Assembly: GCF_021650705.1 (NCBI RefSeq)
Contig: NZ_CP087138.1
Location: forward strand, 4,890,501-4,954,500
Reading direction: 5' to 3'
DNA length: 64,000 nucleotides
Origin: Pseudomonas sp. KNUC1026
GTDB lineage: Bacteria > Pseudomonadota > Gammaproteobacteria > Pseudomonadales > Pseudomonadaceae
The notes under the pieces were generated by a model that made no database searches, was not told where the DNA came from, and was given only the letters and a program-made list of their open reading frames with translations. This document shows positions 26,351-34,146 of the stretch, one piece after another. The position numbers and the translations under genes are program-made. Position 1 is the stretch's first letter; the number at the start of each line of letters is the position of its first letter.

Positions 26351-26381
26351 TTGACCCTATAGTGGCTACAGGGTGTGTACT
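26351..26381 (+). promoter_or_regulatory. cadA promoter with CadR operator
   Basis: -35 TTGACC (26351-26356) and -10 TGTACT (26376-26381) are separated by a 19-bp spacer, the long spacer of MerR-family promoters. A 21-bp dyad with outer arms ACCCT and AGGGT occupies 26354-26374, within that spacer, and is the expected CadR site. It lies between divergent cadR and cadA. Confidence 0.85.
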
Positions 26382-26415
26382 TGGCAACAGTTGCCTTTTC
26401 AGGAGCCTGCCCGGC

Positions 26416-28662
26416 ATGAGCCAGCCTACCTTTACCCGCATCACTCCCAAGCCTCTGGCGCCGGTTTCAAAAACCGCGCATGGCCACGATCACAGCAACG
26501 ACGACCACGGGCACGCTCATGGTGGCTGCTGTTCGCACGGTGATGCACCGGCCAAGATAGCGCTGGACGACAATGCCGGTGGCGCCCTGAGCCGTTTCCG
26601 TATCGAACAGATGGACTGCCCCACCGAGCAGACCCTGATCCAGCAAGCACTGGGCAAGCAGCCCGGCGTACACGCGCTTGAATTCAATTTGATCAACCGC
26701 ACCCTGGCGGTGCGCCACTCCCTGGGCTCAGACGAACCGATCATCAAAGTGATCGCCAGCCTCGGCATGAGCGCGCAGCCGCTTGAAAGCGATGTAGCAC
26801 CTGCACCAGAGCCTGCCCGTAAACCCTGGTGGCCACTGGCACTCAGCGGGGCTGCCGCCTTGGCGGCGGAGCTCACCCATTTGCTGGTGCCTGGTGTGCC
26901 ATGGCTGCCAGCCGTATTGGCAGCGCTGGCGATCGCCGGCTGCGGCCTGGGCACCTGGCGCAAAGGCTGGATCGCGCTCAAGCATCGCAACCTGAACATC
27001 AACGCGCTGATGAGCATCGCCGTGACCGGCGCGCTGCTGATCGGGCAGTGGCCGGAAGCGGCCATGGTGATGTTCCTGTTCACCGTGGCCGAACTGATCG
27101 AAGCGCGTTCCCTGGCCCGCGCCCGCAACGCCATCGGGCAGTTGCTGCAATTGGCCCCTGCCACTGCGACCCTGCGCCAGCCCGATGGCAGTTGGCAGGA
27201 AGTGGCAGCCGCCAGCGTAACGCTCGGCGCAACCTTGCGCGTACGCCCCGGCGAGCGGCTGGCGCTCGATGGTGAGGTCACCAGCGGCCATTCGAGCATC
27301 GACCAAGCGCCTATCACCGGTGAAAGCCTGCCGGTGGAGAAGAACCCTGGCGACCGGGTGTTCGCCGGCACCATCAACCAGGCCGGCAGCCTGGAGTTCC
27401 GGGTGACAGCGCTGGCCAAGGATTCGACCTTGAGCCGCATCATCCACGCGGTGGAACAGGCCCAGGGCGCGCGGGCACCGACCCAGCGCTTTGTGGATAA
27501 CTTTTCGCGCTTCTACACACCGGCGGTGTTTGGCCTGGCCTTGCTGATCGCCGTGCTGCCGCCGCTGGTGATGGGGGGTGGCTGGTTCGACTGGCTGTAC
27601 CGCGCGCTGGTGCTGCTGGTGGTGGCCTGCCCTTGCGCGCTGGTGATTTCGACCCCGGTGAGCATTGTCAGCGCGCTGGCGGCTGCGGCTCGCCACGGCA
27701 TCCTGATCAAGGGGGGCGTGTACCTGGAGAACGGCCATCGGCTATCGGTGCTGGCGCTGGACAAGACCGGCACGCTCACCCACGGCAAGCCGGTGCAGAC
27801 CGACTGGATGCCGCTGATCGATACCCTGCCGGCCGAGCGCCTGCGACAACTGGCGGCGAGCCTTGCGGCGCGCTCCGATCACCCGGTGTCACAAGCCCTG
27901 GCGCATGATGCATCACCGCTTCCGGTGGAGCGTTTCGAGGCATTGCCCGGCCGTGGCGTGCGTGCTGAGCACGATGGCGTTCTCTACAACCTTGGCAACC
28001 ATCGGCTGGTCGAGGAATTGGGCGTCTGTTCGCCCGCGCTCGAGGCGCACCTCGAGCGCTTCGAAACCCAGGGCAAAACGGTCGTGGTGCTGTGCGGGCC
28101 AGAAGGGCCGATGGCGCTGTTCGCGGTGGCCGATACGCTGCGCCAGACCAGCCGAGAGGCGATCGAGCAGTTGCATACCCTGGGCGTGCGCACCCTGATG
28201 CTCACCGGCGACAACCGCCACACCGCCCAGGCCATCGCCCGCGAAGCGGGGATCGATGAGGCGCGGGGCGACCTGTTGCCAGAGGACAAACTGGCCGTGA
28301 TCGAATCGCTGGTTGCCGAAGGCCGCACTGTCGGCATGGTCGGCGACGGCATCAACGACGCCCCGGCACTGGCCCGCGCCGACCTGGGCTTTGCCATGGG
28401 CGCGGCGGGCACTGATTCGGCCATCGAAACCGCCGACGTGGCGCTGATGGACGATGACCTGCGCAAGATCCCGAGCTTCATCCAGCTCTCGCGCCGCACC
28501 CGCGCCGTGCTGATCCAGAACATCGCTTTGGCGCTGGTGGTCAAGGCGCTGTTCCTGGCGGTTGCGGTGGCCGGCTACGCCACCCTGTGGATGGCCGTGT
28601 TCGCCGACATGGGCGTGAGCCTGCTGGTGGTGTTCAACGGCCTTCGCCTGGCTCGGCGCTGA
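26416..28662 (+). CDS. cadA: Cd/Zn/Pb-transporting P1B-type ATPase CadA
   Basis: A 748-residue heavy-metal efflux ATPase. Order of parts: a His-rich cytosolic N-terminus (HGHDHSNDDHGHAHGG, residues about 22-38) with CC pair, an HMA domain keyed by MDCPTEQ, a pair of N-terminal helices, the actuator loop with TGES, the CPC membrane motif (VVACPCAL), phosphorylation site DKTGT, and hinge GDGINDAP. It exports divalent Cd, Zn or Pb to the periplasm. The ATG at 26416 is 10 bases after AGGAG. Convergent with the DUF3482 GTPase gene, overlapping its 3' end by 29 bases. Confidence 0.95.
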   Translation: MSQPTFTRITPKPLAPVSKTAHGHDHSNDDHGHAHGGCCSHGDAPAKIALDDNAGGALSRFRIEQMDCPTEQTLIQQALGKQPGVHALEFNLINRTLAVRHSLGSDEPIIKVIASLGMSAQPLESDVAPAPEPARKPWWPLALSGAAALAAELTHLLVPGVPWLPAVLAALAIAGCGLGTWRKGWIALKHRNLNINALMSIAVTGALLIGQWPEAAMVMFLFTVAELIEARSLARARNAIGQLLQLAPATATLRQPDGSWQEVAAASVTLGATLRVRPGERLALDGEVTSGHSSIDQAPITGESLPVEKNPGDRVFAGTINQAGSLEFRVTALAKDSTLSRIIHAVEQAQGARAPTQRFVDNFSRFYTPAVFGLALLIAVLPPLVMGGGWFDWLYRALVLLVVACPCALVISTPVSIVSALAAAARHGILIKGGVYLENGHRLSVLALDKTGTLTHGKPVQTDWMPLIDTLPAERLRQLAASLAARSDHPVSQALAHDASPLPVERFEALPGRGVRAEHDGVLYNLGNHRLVEELGVCSPALEAHLERFETQGKTVVVLCGPEGPMALFAVADTLRQTSREAIEQLHTLGVRTLMLTGDNRHTAQAIAREAGIDEARGDLLPEDKLAVIESLVAEGRTVGMVGDGINDAPALARADLGFAMGAAGTDSAIETADVALMDDDLRKIPSFIQLSRRTRAVLIQNIALALVVKALFLAVAVAGYATLWMAVFADMGVSLLVVFNGLRLARR

Positions 28663-30016
28663 GGCGTTCGGCCAGCTGCTCCAGCGTTTGCTGGCGCTCG
28701 GGCTGATCGGGACGGGCGCCGGGGTTGAGCGTCGACCACTGCGGATGCGCCCGCGCGCGGTTGAGCTCGGCCGGCAGCTTGCCCTGGCGCCAGCGGTCGT
28801 CATCAGGGCTGCTCACTGCCACGGCAGTGAGCGCAGCGTGGCCGCGGGCATCGAGCGCCAGCAACAGCTGCCGCTGGCGCAGCGCAAGCAGCCGCAGCAC
28901 GGCATCGTCCACGGTCAATTCCCGCTCGCCCTTGAGCTTGCCCAGCAGGCGGCCGCCATAACCCCGCGCGGTCTGCAGCGCGCCGCCTGCAATGGCACCG
29001 GCCAGTGCCGCCAGGCCCAATGTCAGGCCGCCCACCATCAAATCGACCCCAGCGCCCGCTGCTGCTCCAGCCGCCATGCCGCTACCCACGCGCACGCCCA
29101 GCAGGCGTAGGGTTTCGGGGTTGAACAGGTCGTCGCCCCAGCGGCCATCGAGCAAGGGAAGGTCCGACGCCTGGGCATCGCCCGAGCGAAACCGGTAAAG
29201 CTTGAGCAGCGCTTCAACGCAGGCTTGCTCGCGTTGCCGCACCGCCTGGCGCAGGGCGCCAGTGGCCTGATCCTGCGCCTGTTCGCTCACGCCTCTGCGG
29301 CAGGCAGCACAGTCGATCAGCAAGGCGGCAATCAGCTGGTGAGCACTGGTAAGGCGCATTCGGCGTTGTGCTTTATGGTCGTCGGCCAGCCGCTTCAAGG
29401 TGTGGCGCGCAGGCTCCAGCAATAGCGCGAGGCTTTCGTAGAGGCGCTGCTCGCCGTCTTGCGGCGGCGCAACGCTGTCGAAACGCACCCGCGCGTGCAA
29501 CCCCAGCCGCGCCAGCGCCTCTTGCCATTGTTCTTCACGATGGCTGCCACTGGCGACGAAGTTGAGCACCGGCAGCAGTGGCTTGCCACAGCTGGCGAGC
29601 ACTTCCAGTTCATCGCGGTACTTGGCCAGCACCGGCTCGCGAGCGTCGATCACATAGAGCCCGGCATCGGAGGCGCGCAGTTGGCGCAACACCTTGGCTT
29701 CCTGTTCGAAACGCTGGCGCGCTTCACCGCCTTGCAGGAAGCGCTCGACCCGCGCCGGGCCATCCAGGCGTTCACCGGGGCCGTCGAGGCGGTCGAAGAA
29801 ATCGAGCAGGGCAATGGCGTCTTCCAAGCCCGGGGTGTCGTACAGCTCCACCAGTGCTTCGCCATCCACCGACAGGCGCGCGCCCTCCACGTGGCGTGTG
29901 GTGCTGGGCCGGTGCGACACCTCGCCGAAGCCGACATCGCGGGTGAGGGTGCGCAGCAGGGAGGTCTTGCCGACATTGGTGTGGCCGACTACGGCCAGCT
30001 TCAGTGCATCAGCCAT
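28634..30016 (-). CDS. GTPase with C-terminal DUF3482
   Basis: A 460-residue protein with an Era-like G domain at its N-terminus: GHTNVGKTSL (P-loop, residues 9-18), DTPGLED (G3) and a diverged G4 region (VLNFVASG). The C-terminal half is the DUF3482 region, with glycine-rich hydrophobic helices (AAGAAAGAGVDLMVGGLTLGLAALAGAIAGGAL) likely to associate with the membrane. Its start overlaps the stop of the DUF2868 gene by 8 bases; the two form a conserved two-gene unit of unknown function. The ATG giving MADALKLAVVG is preferred to a longer frame that lies inside the partner gene. Confidence 0.88.
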   Translation of the reverse strand: MADALKLAVVGHTNVGKTSLLRTLTRDVGFGEVSHRPSTTRHVEGARLSVDGEALVELYDTPGLEDAIALLDFFDRLDGPGERLDGPARVERFLQGGEARQRFEQEAKVLRQLRASDAGLYVIDAREPVLAKYRDELEVLASCGKPLLPVLNFVASGSHREEQWQEALARLGLHARVRFDSVAPPQDGEQRLYESLALLLEPARHTLKRLADDHKAQRRMRLTSAHQLIAALLIDCAACRRGVSEQAQDQATGALRQAVRQREQACVEALLKLYRFRSGDAQASDLPLLDGRWGDDLFNPETLRLLGVRVGSGMAAGAAAGAGVDLMVGGLTLGLAALAGAIAGGALQTARGYGGRLLGKLKGERELTVDDAVLRLLALRQRQLLLALDARGHAALTAVAVSSPDDDRWRQGKLPAELNRARAHPQWSTLNPGARPDQPERQQTLEQLAERLSAEPGEGR

Positions 30017-31375
30017 GATCGGCCTCCATCCATTGGACGTTGGCCTGTTCCAGGCCCGCCTGGGCAAGTGCCGTTTCCCAGTCGGCCAGCCGCTCGGCGT
30101 TCAGGGCCTGGCCCGCTGGCGCCGGCAGTAGCCAGACACGCGCCTGGGTGGCGCAGCGGGCCAGCTCGCCCAGCAGCGCCAGCGTGCCGCGGTCGGGGAG
30201 CGGCGCGGGTCGCAGGCGATCAGCAAGCGCTGCGGCGGGTGTTGGGTGAACTGTTCGAGCAAGCGTTTGCGCGAGGCGCGGTCATCGAGGATCCCGGCAT
30301 TGTGGGCATCACCGGGCAGCTGAGGTGGCCACGGATGTTCGCCATCCAGTTCGATCGCCACGGCCACGGTGCCATTTCCGGCACCATAGGGTTTGGGCAA
30401 GAGGGCGGGCGCTGCAGGTGCGGGAGCAGGATCGCTCACGCCGAGGGCTTCGCTGGTAGGCATCAGCCGCTCGGCCAGGGCTTGTGCCAGGGGGCTCGCC
30501 GTATCGACGGCCAGCCGCGGTTTGCCTTGGCGCCACAGGCCCCAGCACAGCAGAGCCAACAGTGCCCGGGGCAGCACGCCGTAGCAGAACAGCACGCCCA
30601 GCAGCCAGGTTGCCCATGGCTGGCCCGCGCCTGCAATCGCGCTCTGGCCGCTGGCACGCACGGCCTCGGCATCGGGCACTTTGAAACCGAGCGCAGCCGG
30701 GAACGCGCCCAGTGCCTGCGTGAGGTTCACGAAGGTGTCGCTGCCCAGCAGGGTGGTTTCCCAGACGAAGCCATAGCGGCGGGTGGCGAGCATCAGGGCC
30801 AAGGTCAGAAATGCACTCCCCGCACACAGCAGCCACAGGCTATTGGCGGCCGTTCCTAGCAGCCAGCGCGTGAGGTTGCGCCGTTGCAGCAACAGCATCA
30901 GCGCAGGAATCAGGTGCGCGGCCTGGGCGTCCCTGGCGCATTTTTCGCTGAGCCACAGCCAGGCGCGGCCCAGGGTGCCGGCCTGGCGTTGGCCGGCCAG
31001 CAGGGCGCCCAGCCAGAGGGCGAGCATAAGCAGGTTCAGGCCCAACAGGCTGCCCACTGCCCAGAACACGTTCACCGGCCGCGTGCCGTCACCCAAGGCG
31101 GCAGCAGCCATGCCAGCACCGCTGAGCACGGCCAGCACTGCCATCAGCAGCAGCGCCAGGTTTGCACCGTGCCGCCACCGGCGCAGCGCGGCGCTCAGCC
31201 CATGGCGTTCGGCCAGATGCAGGGCGCGGCCTTGCAGGCGTGTTTCGAGGCTCCCGCCTTGCTGGCGCGCGACGCGCACGGCCTCGGCATCGTCCAGGGG
31301 GCCGGCGTGGGTTTCTCGCCAATGAATGGCTTCGGTCAACCAGAGGCGTTGCAGTTCAGTCACAGCGTCTTCCAT
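30009..31375 (-). CDS. DUF2868 membrane protein (frameshifted near C-terminus)
   Basis: A membrane protein of about 455 residues with four helices (two near residues 65-115, two near 195-260 and one near 310) and a C-terminal cytosolic region. It is the partner of the DUF3482 GTPase. The frame breaks near 30195-30200: one frame reads ACDPRRSPTAARW, the other continues DRGTLALLGELARCATQARVWLLPAPAGQ to ...WMEADHG, ending 8 bases inside the GTPase start. Restoring one C (CTCCCCGACC to CTCCCCCGACC) gives the full protein. I take the start at MEDAVTELQRLW (31375); the ATG 69 bases upstream is less likely. Confidence 0.82.
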
Positions 31376-31431
31376 CGAGGGCGGCCGGGGCAGCATAACC
31401 TGCGCCAGGCCGGCTCTGTTATGCTCCGGCC

Positions 31432-31944
31432 ATGAACAAGTCACTTCCCCTGAGCCTGATCGCCGCCCATGCCGAAAACGGCGTGATCGGCATCGACAAC
31501 AGCATGCCCTGGCACCTGCCGGGCGATTTCAAATACTTCAAGGCCACCACCCTGGGCAAGCCCATCATCATGGGCCGCAAAACCTGGGACTCGCTCGGCA
31601 GGCCTTTGCCAGGGCGGCTCAACCTCGTCGTCAGCCGCCAGCCCGGCCTGGCGCTTGATGGCGCAGAGGTGTTCGGCAGCCTGCCAGCGGCTATCGAGCG
31701 GGCCGAGGCCTGGGCACGCGAGCAGGGTGCTGGCGAGGTCATGCTGATCGGTGGCGCGCAGCTGTATGCGCTGGGCCTGCCGCAGGCCGACCGCCTTTAT
31801 CTCACCCGCGTAGAGCTCAACCCTGAAGGTGATGCCTGGTTCCCGGCGTTCGACCGCGCCGCCTGGCAGAAAGTGCAAGATACGCCCAACCCTGCTGAGG
31901 GCGGCAAGCCGGCCTATCACTTCGAGGTCTGGGAGCGGGCCTGA
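31432..31944 (+). CDS. folA: Dihydrofolate reductase
   Basis: A 170-residue DHFR. Conserved parts: LIAAHAENGVIGIDNSMPWHLPGDFKYF (substrate Asp replaced/located at the PGDF position near residue 30), MGRKTWDSLGRPLPGR (NADPH motif), and IGGAQLYALGLPQADRLYLTRV. It makes tetrahydrofolate and is the trimethoprim target. Starts 57 bases from the divergent DUF2868 gene, so the two share a promoter region. Confidence 0.96.
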   Translation: MNKSLPLSLIAAHAENGVIGIDNSMPWHLPGDFKYFKATTLGKPIIMGRKTWDSLGRPLPGRLNLVVSRQPGLALDGAEVFGSLPAAIERAEAWAREQGAGEVMLIGGAQLYALGLPQADRLYLTRVELNPEGDAWFPAFDRAAWQKVQDTPNPAEGGKPAYHFEVWERA

Positions 31945-32044
31945 TAGCCTGCTGCTACCTCACAGGGTTGTCAGTTTCGCGCCTGGGCCTGGCGTTTTAG
32001 CGTGTAGCAGAGCTGTCCTCTACCCTCTGCACAGGCCTGCGCTC

Positions 32045-32992
32045 ATGTCCCGCTTCGATCTGGTTCCTTTCGATATCACCACTCCCAAGGCCAAGCCGGG
32101 CACTGATACGGCCTGGACCGTCCCCGGCACGCGCGTCGAGGACGTCAAGGAGTTCGCGAGCTGCAAGGCCGACCATGCCTGGCTTTGGGCGCCCACCAGT
32201 GGGGCCACTACCCAGAGCGTTCACCGCACGCGATGTGAGCTCAAGGGCGGCCCTTTCGATGTGGCCGGTGTGGCTGTCGAGCACAGCGTCTCGATTACGG
32301 CTCAGGTGCTCAGGGTGAACTGGGCCGGCAAGTTCGTCCTGATTCAGGCGCATTGCCACGATGGCAACGACCCTACCTTCAAAGGCTTCATCGACAGCCG
32401 CGACGGCGGCCTCACCGCCAGCTTCAAGGTGGGGCTGCGCACCGGGGGCGAAGATGACCCACCTCAGAAGGTATTGTTCGACCGTATCGACCTGAAAGAG
32501 CGGTTCAGTGTTGGTGTGGCTTTATGGCCCGATGGGTGGATCGAGATTCGTTTTCAACAGGGCACTCGCACTGCCTTGCTGAAAGAGCAACTCTCCAGCG
32601 CTCGTGCCAAACGCCCTCATGTGTTTCATGCCGGCATCTATAACCAGGTCGACAAGGGCCATGCGAGCGAGCCTGCCGGCGACGGCACCGAGCTGCGATT
32701 ATTCGAAGTGCTGGAGGCGCACAGGCCGCTGAATTTCCTGGTGCTGACCAAGCTGATCGACCGCGCTGCCGTGTTGGGCAATGCGGCTGACCGGGCCAAG
32801 GAGCTGCAGCGCATCACCGACCTCATAGACGAATTCGCCAAACCCTTGTTGAGCAATGAGGAGCGTTCGTTGCTCTACGAGCGTATCAAGGCACTGAAGC
32901 AACCCCAGCCTGGCGGGCGATCGCTTTCGCTGGCGTGGTGGCAAGTCGTGATCGCCTGGATCGTGCGATGGTGGAAGTCGCTCCTGAAATAA
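32045..32992 (+). CDS. PL7 alginate-lyase-like protein with hydrophobic C-terminal tail
   Basis: A 315-residue protein. Residues about 60-225 show the three PL7/alginate_lyase2 signatures: RTRCELK (61-67; family R-T/S-E-L-R), Q-A-H at 101-103 (family Q-I-H) and HAGIYNQ at 195-201 (family Y-F-K-x-G-x-Y-x-Q), so the Arg, Gln, His and Tyr catalytic set looks intact. There is no signal peptide. A helical linker follows, and the end (WWQVVIAWIVRWWKSLLK) is a tail-anchor-like hydrophobic, tryptophan-rich helix. Function: perhaps a cytoplasmic or self-released glycan lyase; it could also be a structural relative without lyase activity. Starts 100 bases after folA. Confidence 0.72.
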   Translation: MSRFDLVPFDITTPKAKPGTDTAWTVPGTRVEDVKEFASCKADHAWLWAPTSGATTQSVHRTRCELKGGPFDVAGVAVEHSVSITAQVLRVNWAGKFVLIQAHCHDGNDPTFKGFIDSRDGGLTASFKVGLRTGGEDDPPQKVLFDRIDLKERFSVGVALWPDGWIEIRFQQGTRTALLKEQLSSARAKRPHVFHAGIYNQVDKGHASEPAGDGTELRLFEVLEAHRPLNFLVLTKLIDRAAVLGNAADRAKELQRITDLIDEFAKPLLSNEERSLLYERIKALKQPQPGGRSLSLAWWQVVIAWIVRWWKSLLK

Positions 32993-33045
32993 CGGCTTCT
33001 TGCGGATCTGCTAGCGTGCTCCGATTACCCATCGGAGCGATGCCC

Positions 33046-34104
33046 ATGAAGCCGTTGTTCAAGCCCCTCGTCATTGCCGCCTGCCTCGCGCTGGCTGCCA
33101 CCGCGCAAGCTGCCACCGAGCTCAAGCATTGGCCTGCCGAAGCGGCCAGGCAGCTCGACGCCATGATTGCCGCCAACGCCAACAAGGGCAATTACGCGGT
33201 GTTCGACATGGATAACACCAGCTACCGCTACGACCTCGAAGAGTCCTTGCTGCCTTACCTGGAAAACAAAGGCGTGCTGACGCGTGAGGATCTGGACTCG
33301 TCTTTGAAATTGATCCCCTTCAAGGACGTCGACGGCCACAAGGAAAGCCTGTTCAGCTACTACTACCGGCTTTGCGAAATCGACGACATGGTTTGCTATC
33401 CCTGGGTGGCACAGGTGTTCTCGGGCCTGACCCTCGAACAACTCAAGGGCTACGTGGATGAGCTGATGGCCTCCGGCAAACCGGTGCCGGTCAGCTATTT
33501 CGAGGGCGGCAAGGTGGTCAACAGCGAAGTGCAGCCGCCGAAGGTATTCACCGGCCAGGCCGAGCTTTACAACAAGCTGATGGAAAACGGCATAGAGGTG
33601 TACGTGGTGACTGCCGCCCATGAAGAGCTGGTGCGCATGGTGGCTGCCGATCCGAAGTACGGCTACAACGTGAAACCGCAGAATGTGATCGGTGTGACCA
33701 CCCTGCTCAAGGACCCCAAGACCGGCGAATTGACCACGGCCCGGAAGCAGATTGCTGCCGGCCACTATGATCCCAAGGCCAACATGGGCCTGGTGGTGAC
33801 GCCTTACCTGTGGACCCCCGCCACCTGGATGGCAGGCAAACAGGCGGCCATCCTGACGTACATCGACCAGTGGAAAAAACCGGTGCTGGTGGGCGGCGAT
33901 ACACCGAGCAGTGATGGCTATATGTTGTTTCACGGTGTCGATACCGCCAAAGGCGGCATTCACCTGTGGATCAACCGCAAGGCCAAGTACATGGACCAGC
34001 TCGATGCGATGATCAAAAAGAACGCTGAGGCGCAGAAGGCCGAGGGTTTGCAGGTGACCGCAGACAAGCAGTGGGTGGTGGTCAAGCCTGAAGAGATTCA
34101 GTAA
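33046..34104 (+). CDS. Phosphorylcholine phosphatase PchP, HAD superfamily
   Basis: Periplasmic HAD phosphatase of 352 residues. It has a signal peptide (MKPLFKPLVIAACLALAATAQA), then the HAD motif I FDMDNTSYRYD (Asp nucleophiles near residues 50-52), a motif II Thr/Ser in VYVVTAAHEE, and motif III/IV GGDTPSSDGYM. The PchP family removes phosphate from phosphorylcholine, part of choline and host phospholipid use in Pseudomonas. The ATG at 33046 has GGAG eight bases upstream; an ATG six bases earlier leaves only two. Confidence 0.9.
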   Translation: MKPLFKPLVIAACLALAATAQAATELKHWPAEAARQLDAMIAANANKGNYAVFDMDNTSYRYDLEESLLPYLENKGVLTREDLDSSLKLIPFKDVDGHKESLFSYYYRLCEIDDMVCYPWVAQVFSGLTLEQLKGYVDELMASGKPVPVSYFEGGKVVNSEVQPPKVFTGQAELYNKLMENGIEVYVVTAAHEELVRMVAADPKYGYNVKPQNVIGVTTLLKDPKTGELTTARKQIAAGHYDPKANMGLVVTPYLWTPATWMAGKQAAILTYIDQWKKPVLVGGDTPSSDGYMLFHGVDTAKGGIHLWINRKAKYMDQLDAMIKKNAEAQKAEGLQVTADKQWVVVKPEEIQ

Positions 34105-34111
34105 GGCGGGG

Positions 34112-34136
34112 CACGGGGGCCTGGCTGGCCCCCGTG
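34112..34136. terminator. Bidirectional hairpin between pchP and ilvD
   Basis: A 10-bp perfect GC-rich stem, CACGGGGGCC (34112-34121) and GGCCCCCGTG (34127-34136), loop of five bases. It lies between convergent genes; there is no clear U run, so it is a strong hairpin rather than a textbook terminator. Confidence 0.6.
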
Positions 34137-34146
34137 TGGTGGAGCA

